Shown: positions 52,826 through 62,388 of the stretch, in pieces
How the letters are laid out: each line of letters starts with the position of its first letter
Numbering within the stretch: the first letter of the stretch is position 1
NCBI RefSeq assembly: GCF_000740895.1
Contig: NC_025262.1
Span: forward strand, 1,046,001-1,110,000
Source of the DNA: Theileria orientalis strain Shintoku
Lineage: Eukaryota; Apicomplexa; Aconoidasida; Piroplasmida; Theileriidae
Direction of reading: 5' to 3'
DNA: 64,000 nucleotides
Notes under the pieces: model-generated
Database searches by the model: none
What the model was told of the DNA's origin: nothing
The model's input: only the letters and a program-made list of their open reading frames with translations
Made by a program: the position numbers and the translations under genes

Positions 52826-53285
52826 TTTTTAAACATTCTATTCTTGTGTTTTAATTTAGCATTCTGGTAGGTTTAAAAATATAGTACATTTAAAAACATA
52901 AATTATTTACTGACTTCATTCCCCATGTATTCTCCGTGTATACAAATGATGTATTACTAAATTCAAATTTTATTTTTCCTAATTTTATAAAAAATATATT
53001 TAAAATTATATGAAAATTGGTAAATATGTTTAACATTAATTTAAAATCCTTTTTTTATTAAACTAATTTTCACAACGTATCGTCCCATTCTTTTGCCTGT
53101 TTTACACTAAATACATAGCACATCGGTAAACTTAAATAGACATATAATATAAATAATTTAAAATTTAAAATTTATATATTTTATTCTTTATTTGGAATGG
53201 CGCAAATGTATTGAATCTGTGTTTTAGTATATGTGTGTGCGATTATTGAGCAAGTCAATTTGATTTGGCTGTGATATACTTTGTA
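52826..53285. other. A/T-rich spacer before the transporter array
   Basis: 460 nt upstream of MAEA and downstream of MFS gene 1. It marks the switch to the A/T-rich array. No gene or repeat was seen. Confidence 0.55.
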
Positions 53286-54986
53286 TCATTCAGAAACATC
53301 AATTTTAGAATGACTTCCATGGTTAATTGTGCTTCTAGCAGTGCGACTCCGTTTTATAATAAAAATAATTAGAAATGAAGCCAGCGATACAAAGGAGGGC
53401 GAGTAAATGGTGTATACTGCTGCTAAATCACTTTCAAAGAGATCAACTGCCATTCCTGGTACAAGAGTTCCTCCGATAAAGCCTAAGATGTTGAGTTGAA
53501 TCATAACTACTGAAGATGCAGTTGGTTTCAGCCCATGATCAAAGCTTTGAATCGACCTCAGCAGCACTACAGGCGTGATTGGAGCCGAGTAAAAAAAAAC
53601 CACCAAATTTCCGATAAACAACGCCATGGTATTTTTGTATGAAAGCATCACGATACAAGCTAGGCAGACTATGGAAGTCCAGCCTATAAGAGCGTAGTCC
53701 ACGTAGAGTGGCTTGTTCGGATAGTTGTACACTATTTTATCGGTCAGATAGGATCCGCAAACCAACCCTGCTATCTGCGAAGTCATGAAAATGTATGAAA
53801 ATATTAGGAAGACCTTTCTCTCCTCTATGTTGAAGTGTGTAACCATTACTTTTGTCATCCAGAATTGTGCTCCAAAAAGAACAAAGTAAATTGACGATAT
53901 AACCAAACACGTTAACACGAATATGCCATTTTTGCATACGCATATGTATTTTCGGATAGTAGACATGTTTTTAGTCTTAGCTGAGGCTTTATGCTGCTTA
54001 TCTATGCTCATTAAACAGTTAATACATTTATGATTGTCTGAATTTATCAGTGAACTGTCACAATTTGAATATACTCGTGATATGTCCTTTTGTTGAGTTG
54101 GTGGGTGAACAGGAGGAATATCAACATCTATACTATGAAATCGCTTAACATTATTTCTAAGATGCGATTCTTCATCATGATTTTCATCATTTACACATTT
54201 GGTTTCCATACTTGTCGTTGAAACATTATTTACTGGTTTTTCACAGGTGCACAAATCAAAGTTAACATTGTTTCTTGAAGGATTCAGTTCAATAAATTGC
54301 TTAGGAATCATCCACAACAATGCCACAGTAATTGTAAAACCGCCCACCTGTGTTAAGACGCTGTACCTCCACCCAAGTTTGCCCGCGTACGAATACAGTG
54401 AGGTTACTACGTAACCTATGGTGCCTCCAACGGTTAAACCTGCTTGTACTATGGACATCCATAAGTTTCTGTGATTAGGCGGTGCAAATGTGTCGATCCA
54501 TATGGGAAAGAATAGCGCATATCCAGCCTGTCCGAATCCCTTGAAAAATTTTGCTGCAAAAAACATATACTTGTGAACCGATAGACCGAATAAAATCATT
54601 GATACCTCAACTATCAGAATTGAGGCTAATAGCGATTTTTTACTGCTGTGATAGGTAAATAGGTAAGACCAAAGGGTACATGGCATAACAGTGCTGACGT
54701 AATTTAAGGATCCCATGACACCCAATTCCGTGGTGGTGAACTTAAACTCTTCCTGAATCCAGTTTAACATAACGGGGACAGAGCCCGCTTCATAGTTTAT
54801 AAGAACGTCGAAAAATATATTAAGAATGAAAAGGTAAAATGTGTATCTGTATTCCCTAGTCCATTTTTTGTATCGACCGGGTTTAGTGGGAGGTTCGTCG
54901 TTATATGATACGCCATTTAAACGTTCTTCAATACAAGAAATGTTCTCAGCAGACGATGAATCGGTTGCAACAGCATCAGTATTCAT
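53286..54986 (-). CDS. MFS transporter, array gene 1
   Basis: One exon of 566 residues with about 12 membrane helices in two halves, and a long hydrophilic loop (about residues 240-350) between helices 6 and 7. Array signatures are present: VPVMLNWIQEEFKF near residue 72, then TTELGVMGSL, FAPPNHRNLWMSIVQ and GWRYSVLTQ. The loop begins with NFDLCTCEKP and includes a CINCL pair, which could bind metal. General design and the NLWMS segment resemble spinster-like MFS carriers; the substrate is unknown. The loop from about residue 245 to 325 is almost identical to that of gene 4. It is the only array member whose loop lacks a KCSKCFLN motif. Confidence 0.85.
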   Translation of the reverse strand: MNTDAVATDSSSAENISCIEERLNGVSYNDEPPTKPGRYKKWTREYRYTFYLFILNIFFDVLINYEAGSVPVMLNWIQEEFKFTTTELGVMGSLNYVSTVMPCTLWSYLFTYHSSKKSLLASILIVEVSMILFGLSVHKYMFFAAKFFKGFGQAGYALFFPIWIDTFAPPNHRNLWMSIVQAGLTVGGTIGYVVTSLYSYAGKLGWRYSVLTQVGGFTITVALLWMIPKQFIELNPSRNNVNFDLCTCEKPVNNVSTTSMETKCVNDENHDEESHLRNNVKRFHSIDVDIPPVHPPTQQKDISRVYSNCDSSLINSDNHKCINCLMSIDKQHKASAKTKNMSTIRKYICVCKNGIFVLTCLVISSIYFVLFGAQFWMTKVMVTHFNIEERKVFLIFSYIFMTSQIAGLVCGSYLTDKIVYNYPNKPLYVDYALIGWTSIVCLACIVMLSYKNTMALFIGNLVVFFYSAPITPVVLLRSIQSFDHGLKPTASSVVMIQLNILGFIGGTLVPGMAVDLFESDLAAVYTIYSPSFVSLASFLIIFIIKRSRTARSTINHGSHSKIDVSE

Positions 54987-55435
54987 CGTTTTTGAAAAAT
55001 TTTAGAGTGATAAGCTTGTGACCGAAACTTGTGTGAGTTAAATCAGTATTCCATTGTAAAAACCAGTTATAATGGTTTAAAATACAGTCAGATTATATAA
55101 AAAATGGGAGAGATCAAGTGAAATTCATGTTATGAGATATTCATTTGAATACATATTAAGTATACACAAAATATGTATATTTACCATAGGATTAATTTGT
55201 TGAAATTAAACATAATGTGGAATTTAAATGTAATATCTATAAATAAAGTTTATCTTGTCTTGGCACTACAATGTGTATACACACTTACAAAATTTAAAAA
55301 TACTCTTGAGTAACTATGGAAAACAAGCTTATACTAATTGAAAAATATCAGAAAAATAAACTATATTAATTAAAAATATATTTTACAGGCTATCGTAGCT
55401 CAATTAAACACTATTGTCATTGAGCAACAACTGCA
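54987..55435. other. Spacer between array genes 1 and 2
   Basis: 449 nt, A/T-rich. It holds the upstream region of gene 1 and the 3' flank of gene 2. Unlike the spacers further on, it has no copy elsewhere in the window that I can see. Confidence 0.5.
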
Positions 55436-57076
55436 TTAGAATTCGGATGTTTTTATCTTAGATTTTTTAATCCTGTTCCATTTTATCGATATAATGGCCA
55501 CCATCGCTCCAAGGCCCACGAATCCTGACAAGTATATTATACAAAGAGAGGTAGTGTAGCTCTTGAAAATGTCAACCACGACACCGGGAACGAGAGTCCC
55601 CAACATGAAGCCGAAAATTTGATATTGGCACATAAAAAAGGAAGCGCCAGCAGGCTTCAAGTTATGAGGCAGATAAGCCACAGAAGTTAAAGTCAAAGTT
55701 GGAACCAGAGCAGCCCCGAAGAAGAGAATGATGAAAATGCCAATGATAAAAGTGTAAGGATTCTGCCTTAAAAGTAAGACTACGCTTGCCACGCAAGTGA
55801 GGGAGCCCCAAATGAACAAGGTTAAGTCGACGAGTAAAGGATACTCGGGGTAGTGGTAAATGAGTTGATCTATGAGATAAGAACCACTGACAATACCCAG
55901 AACAGGGCCAGCGATGGTTTCAATGGAAAAAATCAAGTGAACAGCCTTTTCGTTAATGTTGAGGTGACTGACGCCAATCTTGGTCATCCAATAGTGAATC
56001 CCGGTGACCTCGAAATAGACGGTTGAAATGCCCAAGCAAGTTAACATGAAGACGTTCTGCTTGCAAAGAAGAGCAAACTTGGAGAGAGTGGACATCTCCT
56101 TGGGATTAACTTCGCCATTGAACCTGTTAACCTTGTTTAAACAGCACTGGCACTTCTCCTTGTCCTTGTCAGTCATGGAATGCTCAAAGTTCGAGTAAAT
56201 CCTGGACCTGCGAGCCTCAGTACTTATCGCAATGGAAGTCATCCTAGTGCAGACCAAATCGAGAGTCTTGTGCCTGACCAAGTATTTGTCACAGGGCGTA
56301 TAAGTGGCCGAGGGCCGAAGGGCCATGCTGTTGCTGCAGAGACGCTTCGTGGCGAAACTGGTAAGCGATAAGCTATTCTCCAAGTTGCGGCACGTGCAGA
56401 ACTCCAACTGGTCAATGTCCTCCCTCGAAGGGTCGAACTCGATGTAGTCCTTGGGCACCATTAAAAACAAAGAAATTAAAATAAGCTCAAAGATAGTCTG
56501 AGTAACAATGCTGTATCGCCACCCGTGCCTCCCAATAAGGCCGAACAGCGAAGTAAAAATGTAACCCTTGGTAATGCCAACGACTATACCGCCCTGAATA
56601 ATGGACATCCATAAGTTCCTGTGATGCTCAGGAGCAAAAATGTCAACCCATAAGGGGTAATATATGATAAACAGAGACCGAGTAAAGCCGCATAAAAACC
56701 TAGAAACAAAAAACATATATTTGTTAACCGACGAAGCAACCAGAACCAAAGATGACATGTTTAGAAACATGGAAACAATAATGGCCTTCTTAGAGCTAAA
56801 ATTTAAAATAATGTAAGACATAAAGGGCGAGGAAGTAATAAATCCGAGATAGGGAAGAGCTCCCATTATGCCGAGCTCAGTATTGCTGAAGTTATAAGGC
56901 TCCTGAATCCAATTTAAAATTACAGGCATCACACCATTGTCGTAATTCAAAACTGAATTAGTCAGTGAAATTAAAACGAAACAAAAAAATGTATACTTGA
57001 ACCTGCCGGAATCGCTCTGTTGCGAAATCGAGTCCTCGCGCGATCCGTCGTGTGTAATACTGATCGACATTTCCAT
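55436..57076 (-). CDS. MFS transporter, array gene 2
   Basis: One exon, 546 residues. It keeps the signatures (YDNGVMPVILNWIQEPYNF, NTELGIMGALPYLGF, FAPEHHRNLWMSIIQ, GWRYSIVTQ) and has about 12 membrane helices. Its loop is the most distinct in the array: FCTCRNLENSLSLTS, then Arg/Thr/Ser-rich sequence ending at CQCCLNKVNRFNG. It shares the motif ending (SFFMCQYQIFGFMLG) with genes 3 and 5. Codon use is richer in G/C than in genes 3-5. Alternative starts: Met1 and Met3 (MEM). No patchwork block shared with the other genes was visible, suggesting an older, more isolated copy. Substrate unknown. Confidence 0.85.
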   Translation of the reverse strand: MEMSISITHDGSREDSISQQSDSGRFKYTFFCFVLISLTNSVLNYDNGVMPVILNWIQEPYNFSNTELGIMGALPYLGFITSSPFMSYIILNFSSKKAIIVSMFLNMSSLVLVASSVNKYMFFVSRFLCGFTRSLFIIYYPLWVDIFAPEHHRNLWMSIIQGGIVVGITKGYIFTSLFGLIGRHGWRYSIVTQTIFELILISLFLMVPKDYIEFDPSREDIDQLEFCTCRNLENSLSLTSFATKRLCSNSMALRPSATYTPCDKYLVRHKTLDLVCTRMTSIAISTEARRSRIYSNFEHSMTDKDKEKCQCCLNKVNRFNGEVNPKEMSTLSKFALLCKQNVFMLTCLGISTVYFEVTGIHYWMTKIGVSHLNINEKAVHLIFSIETIAGPVLGIVSGSYLIDQLIYHYPEYPLLVDLTLFIWGSLTCVASVVLLLRQNPYTFIIGIFIILFFGAALVPTLTLTSVAYLPHNLKPAGASFFMCQYQIFGFMLGTLVPGVVVDIFKSYTTSLCIIYLSGFVGLGAMVAIISIKWNRIKKSKIKTSEF

Positions 57077-57711
57077 GACTATCTACAAATGCAAATGACG
57101 AGTTGAACGATTAAAACGAGTTTTATCCATCCAATCAACAGCCAATGGTGTACAATGACTACACATCGACCCTAAATCAAATTTTCACTAGTATTCCTTT
57201 ATAAATCAAATATCAAAAATAAAATTTAAAAAACTGAAATATTTAGTCATTTCGATGTGTAATTATCCAATTAGCACCGATAAAACATTGCGCGAAAAAT
57301 TTAAATAGAACAATATGGTACAATGGAACAAAAAGGATACATGGAATCCATCTAATATACAAATATTTATAAAATTATTAAAAAATTTGATTTCTGTGAT
57401 GGAATAACAAATGTGTATTAAATATTTAGTAATAACACTGCCTGGAAAATTGTTGGAAAATCAGATTAGGCGTTTTTGAAGCACAACCAAATTTATTTCA
57501 ATTTTTTCAAATCTTATTATTTATATTTAATTTTTAACATTCGTTAAGTTTAATTTTTATATTTTAAAAGAATAGCTGACGAAAATACACCATACCGGCG
57601 CCACCGCAATAGGATTATTTTTATATAGTAAATATGTATATGTAAATTGGTTATAATATTAGTCATTTGTGACATATTAATTTACACTATTGTACACATT
57701 GTAGTTGAATT
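57077..57711. other. Spacer between array genes 2 and 3
   Basis: 635 nt, very A/T-rich. No gene or repeat was seen. It is not a copy of the 59.4-60.2 kb block. Confidence 0.5.
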
Positions 57712-59577
57712 TCACTCATAAAAACACAACTCTTTCAATTGCTCTGTTCTCAAATTCTTCCATTTGATGTACAGAATCAGAAAATAGGCAATTAAACCGA
57801 GATATCCACCTATGAATATAATCAAAAGTCCTGCAGTGTTACTCCTAAAAATATCGACGGCTGCCCCCGGAACTATGGTTCCCAAGGTGAAACCAAGAAT
57901 GTGATACTGGCACATGAAAAATGATGCTGCTATTGGTTTCAGCCTGTGAGGAACATAGGCGACGGACAGGAGAGTCACCGTAGGCACAATGGCAGATCCT
58001 AGAAAGATTATAACAAATATGCAAATCACGAAAGCCATCATATTTTGGTTAAAAATTAGCAAGGTACTTGCTACGCAGGTAAGCGATGCCCAGATAATTA
58101 TTGTGGTATCGACCAATAGAGGATATTGTGGATAGTGGTGTATTATTTGGTCGATTAAATGAGATCCGCTGAGAATACCTAATACAGGGCCTGTCACCAT
58201 CTCAATAACGAATATTACGTGAAACACCTTCTCTTTAACCTTCAAACAAGAAACTGCCATTTTAGTAACCCAGTAGTGTATACCGGTTACTTGAAAATAA
58301 AGAGCTGAAATTGACAGGCAGCTTAGAATGAAAATGCTGTGCTTTATTAATATTTTAAATTTAGACCACGGTGAGAGCTTTTTAATCTGTACGATTTCAT
58401 TGTATAGTTTCACGTTGTTTAAGAAACACTTACTGCATTTGGAGTATTCGAATTTATTTATTGTTGAACTTTCAACATTAGAATATATTCTTGAAACTTC
58501 AACATAGTTCGAGATAGAATTTTTAGAAGAGATTATATTGAGGCTCCGGCAGCGCTTTAAATTATACTCAAAATTGCTTGAAGCGAGTCTGTTCAAATAT
58601 GAAATCGTATCGCCTATATTGGAATCTTTGCTTACAACATCAACATTTTTATCCGTTTTATCCTTATACTTCAAATCCTTCTTAGCATTGGATTGTGTGT
58701 TTTCATTGTGAATAACAGCCCCTGATTCCTTCCTATTGGAAAGAATATAATTTGAAACAGGCGAATTATCGTCATTTTCTGAAATTACTGCTAATTTGGA
58801 GCCATTTAAATCGGGTTTAGCCATTTCTTGATTTTCACAGGTACATAAGTCAAAGTTAACGATATCATCTCTTGAAGCGTCAAAATTTACGAATTCAGCA
58901 GGAAGAAATAGAAACAATATTATTAAAACAGCTTCGAAAACGATTTGCGTGAGTATACTGAACCGCCATCCATTTTCTCCGATAAAAGAAAATAATGATG
59001 TAGCAACGTAACCTACAGCCATTCCCACTATAATCCCCCCCTGAAGAATTGACATCCATAAATTTCTATGTTTAGGTGGTGCAAATGTGTCAACCCAGAG
59101 TGGATAGTAAGTAGTGAACAACGATTGAGACGCGCCGATACAGAATTTTGCGACAAAGAAGATGTATTTACTAACCGACAGCCCAAATAGGGCCAGAGAT
59201 AACAAATTTAAAAACAAGCCGATATATATTGCTTTGTGGCAACTTAAGTTGAGAAAAATTGGTGGCATAAAAAATGACATAGGAACGTATGCGAAATAAG
59301 ACAGTGAGCCCATAATACCTAATTCCGTGCTAGTAAATTTATACGGTTCCTGAATCCAATTTAATATTACAGGTATTACGCCGTTGTCATAGTTCAAGAA
59401 AATCTGGAGAAGTGATATGATCAAGAATGTATATATTTTATATTTGTATTCTATAGTTCCCTTCTGATTTGAACCCTGCTTCTTTACACATTCATCAGTT
59501 ATTCTCTTATTTGATGTCAACTCCAATGAACTACTATCCATATCAGATTCAGGAAGTTCTGTACGAACCCCTGTCAT
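57712..59577 (-). CDS. MFS transporter, array gene 3
   Basis: One exon, 621 residues, the longest complete member. The N-terminal 60 residues (MTGVRTELPESDMDSSSLEL and onward) are shared with gene 4. Membrane part: YDNGVIPVILNWIQEPYKF, STELGIMGSLSYFAY, FAPPKHRNLWMSILQ, NGWRFSILTQ. The long loop (about residues 240-400) starts FDLCTCENQEMAKP and contains the Lys/Asn/Asp-rich block up to VDVVSKDSN, then the KCSKCFLNNVKLYNEI pair. This loop is nearly identical to that of gene 5. About 12 membrane helices. The expected location is a cell or organelle membrane; the substrate is unknown. Confidence 0.87.
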   Translation of the reverse strand: MTGVRTELPESDMDSSSLELTSNKRITDECVKKQGSNQKGTIEYKYKIYTFLIISLLQIFLNYDNGVIPVILNWIQEPYKFTSTELGIMGSLSYFAYVPMSFFMPPIFLNLSCHKAIYIGLFLNLLSLALFGLSVSKYIFFVAKFCIGASQSLFTTYYPLWVDTFAPPKHRNLWMSILQGGIIVGMAVGYVATSLFSFIGENGWRFSILTQIVFEAVLIILFLFLPAEFVNFDASRDDIVNFDLCTCENQEMAKPDLNGSKLAVISENDDNSPVSNYILSNRKESGAVIHNENTQSNAKKDLKYKDKTDKNVDVVSKDSNIGDTISYLNRLASSNFEYNLKRCRSLNIISSKNSISNYVEVSRIYSNVESSTINKFEYSKCSKCFLNNVKLYNEIVQIKKLSPWSKFKILIKHSIFILSCLSISALYFQVTGIHYWVTKMAVSCLKVKEKVFHVIFVIEMVTGPVLGILSGSHLIDQIIHHYPQYPLLVDTTIIIWASLTCVASTLLIFNQNMMAFVICIFVIIFLGSAIVPTVTLLSVAYVPHRLKPIAASFFMCQYHILGFTLGTIVPGAAVDIFRSNTAGLLIIFIGGYLGLIAYFLILYIKWKNLRTEQLKELCFYE

Positions 59578-60158
59578 CTCTATCTCTCAATCAACAGTAG
59601 TATAGTAACACAATCTTATATTATACTCATATAACAATAGTATATGTTAAAATTATATAAAAAGTAACCATTGTGTTTATTGGTGTATTAATTTATAGTT
59701 ATTTGTATAGTAATACAGGCACCTTCATAACAAAAATATTCAAAAATTATATAAAGTAAATAAAATATATTAATCAATTAATTATCATAATCTTATATAT
59801 ACAATAAATAAATAAATTATAAGAAAAATGTCTTATAAAATATGAGGAATTTCATATCATAATAAATCAATATTCATTTTTTAAAATTAATTTTAATAAT
59901 ATACAATGTTAATTAAATTTCATTCATATTATTTACTAAAAATATTATATATATTATTATTCAAATTTTCAAATTTAAGACGATAATATAAAGATACACA
60001 CAACAAGCGTATAACATTAACTGGATATCATATAAAGAAAATTAAATGGTTATATTAAATTTTAAAATTTAAACTAATCTACACGGATCTTGCGATATAA
60101 TGAATTTCATGGTTTAATACTAAACGAGTTCTTTGGATTCATACCATATTTTTTGGCT
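59391..60158. repeat. Duplicated block, copy 1 (other copy at 61621-62388)
   Basis: About 768 nt that reappear 2230 nt further on with only a few changes. This copy spans the start of gene 3, the whole spacer to gene 4 and the last codons of gene 4. It ends sharply where ggctttt (here) becomes ggccttc (other copy). Confidence 0.92.
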
Positions 60159-61807
60159 TTTTTAATTTTATTCCACTTTAACCAAATTATAATACAATAT
60201 AAAAATAGTCCAATAAACCCTGATAAATATATTATATAAATACACGCTTTATAGTCATTAAATAAATCAATGGCTATTCCGGGTACCAGTGTCCCTACCA
60301 TAAAACCCATAATTTGATAATGAGCCATAAAAAATGAAGCTCCAGTTGGTTTCATATTATGAGGTAAATAAGAAATTGATGAAAGGGATAATGGCGGGAC
60401 CATAGCAGCCCCGAATAGTATTATTATCATTGTACAAATAGAAAACACAGTTATGTTTTTATTATAAATTAACACAATCCCAGAAATACAAGCTAATAAA
60501 GACCAAAACAAGATTGTAAAATCAACCAATAAAGGGTATTGAGGATAATGGTTTATTATTTGATCAACTATATAAGAACCAGTAACCATTCCTAAGGAGG
60601 AACCAACTATAATATCAATTGATAAAATTAAGTGGACAAATTTCTCGTTAAAATTTAAATTGCCCGTTGCTATTTTGGTCATCCAATACTGAATTCCTGT
60701 AAATTCAAAATAGATTGAGGAGACTAAGAAACAGTTTATCATAAAAATTTTGTATTTGCACAGGAGCATAAATTTAGACCACGTTGAAAGCTTCTTAATT
60801 TCGTTGATTTCGTTGTGTATTTTAATATTGTTTAAGAAACATTTACTGCATTTAGGATTGTCTGAATTTATCAGTGAACTGTCACAATTTGAATATACTC
60901 GTGATATGTCCTTTTGTTGAGTTGGTGGGTGAACAGAAGGAATATCAACATCTATACTATGAAATCGCTTAACATTATTTCTAAGATGCGATTCTTCATC
61001 ATGATTTTCATCATTTACACATTTGGTTTCCATACTTGTCGTTGAAACATTATTTACTGGTTTTTCACAGGTGCACAAATCAAAGTTAACAATATCATCT
61101 CTTGAAGGATCAAATTCAATAAATTGCTTAGGAACCATCCAAAACAATGCCACTGTAATCGCTAAACCTATAGCCTGAGTCATTACACTATATCGCCATC
61201 CGTATTTTCCAACATACAAGAATACTGAAGCCAGGGCGTACCCAACTGTCATACCGATTACTATCATTCCTTGTATTATAGACATCCACAAATTCCTATG
61301 TTTAGATGGTGCAAATGTGTCAATCCATAGCGGATAGTAAGTAAAAAATAACGATTGTGTTAAACCTATGCAGAATTTTGCTACGAAAAACATAAATTTG
61401 TTAACAGATAAACCAAACAATCCCAAAAAAACAATGTTTAGAAACACGAAACAAATTAAAGATGACTTACTACTGTAATTAGAAAGTATTTTTGAAGATA
61501 CTGGAGAAGACAAAAAAGTGCCAAGATAAGCAAGTGAACCCATTATACTCAGTTCAGAGTTGTTAAAATTATATGGTTCCTGTATAGAGTTTAATATAAC
61601 CGGCATAATTCCAAAATCATAATTCAAGAAAATCTGGAGCAGTGATATGATCAAGAATGTGTATATTTTATATTTGTATTCTATAGTTCCCTTCTGATTC
61701 AGACCCTGCTTCTTTACACATTCATCAGTTATTCTCTTATTTGATGTCAACTCCAATGAACTACTATCCATATCAGATTCAGGAAGTTCTGTACGAACCC
61801 CTGTCAT
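60107..61807 (-). CDS. MFS transporter, array gene 4 (patchwork)
   Basis: One exon, 566 residues. The first 60 residues match gene 3, including MTGVRTELPESDMD. The membrane half reads YDFGIMPVILNSIQEPYNF (Ser in place of the usual Trp of ILNWIQ), NSELSIMGSLAYLGT, then FAPSKHRNLWMSIIQ. The loop from NFDLCTCEKPVNN through RVYSNCDSSLINSDN is shared with gene 1, then it changes to KCSKCFLNNIKIHNEI. The C-terminal tail KKYGMNPKNSFSIKP is shared with gene 5. It is thus assembled from parts of at least three neighbours. All helices and array motifs are kept, so it is probably functional. Substrate unknown. Confidence 0.87.
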   Translation of the reverse strand: MTGVRTELPESDMDSSSLELTSNKRITDECVKKQGLNQKGTIEYKYKIYTFLIISLLQIFLNYDFGIMPVILNSIQEPYNFNNSELSIMGSLAYLGTFLSSPVSSKILSNYSSKSSLICFVFLNIVFLGLFGLSVNKFMFFVAKFCIGLTQSLFFTYYPLWIDTFAPSKHRNLWMSIIQGMIVIGMTVGYALASVFLYVGKYGWRYSVMTQAIGLAITVALFWMVPKQFIEFDPSRDDIVNFDLCTCEKPVNNVSTTSMETKCVNDENHDEESHLRNNVKRFHSIDVDIPSVHPPTQQKDISRVYSNCDSSLINSDNPKCSKCFLNNIKIHNEINEIKKLSTWSKFMLLCKYKIFMINCFLVSSIYFEFTGIQYWMTKIATGNLNFNEKFVHLILSIDIIVGSSLGMVTGSYIVDQIINHYPQYPLLVDFTILFWSLLACISGIVLIYNKNITVFSICTMIIILFGAAMVPPLSLSSISYLPHNMKPTGASFFMAHYQIMGFMVGTLVPGIAIDLFNDYKACIYIIYLSGFIGLFLYCIIIWLKWNKIKKAKKYGMNPKNSFSIKP

Positions 61808-62388
61808 CTCTATCTCTCAATCAACAGTAGTATAGTAACACAATCTTATATTATACTCATATAACAATAGTATATGTTAAAATTATATAAAAAGTAACCA
61901 TTGTGTTTATTGGTGTATTAATTTATAGTTATTTGTATAGTAATACAGGCACCTTCATAACAAAAATATTCAAAAATTATATAAAGTAAATAAAATATAT
62001 TAATCAATTAATTATCATAATCTTATATATACAATAAATAAATAAATTATAAGAAAAATGTCTTATAAAATATGAGGAATTTCATATCATAATAAATCAA
62101 TATTCATTTTTTAAAATTAATTTTAATAATATACAATGTTAATTAAATTTCATTCATATTATTTACTAAAAATATTATATATATTATTATTCAAATTTTC
62201 AAATTTAAGACGATAATATAAAGATACACACAACAAGCGTATAACATTAACTGGATATCATATAAAGAAAATTAAATGGTTATATTAAATTTTAAAATTT
62301 AAACTAATCTACACGGATCTTGCGATATAATGAATTTCATGGTTTAATACTAAACGAGTTCTTTGGATTCATACCATATTTTTTGGCC
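61621..62388. repeat. Duplicated block, copy 2 (other copy at 59391-60158)
   Basis: This copy spans the start of gene 4, the spacer to gene 5 (61808-62336) and the last codons of gene 5. The spacer is base for base the same as 59578-60106 as far as I can see by reading. Confidence 0.92.
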
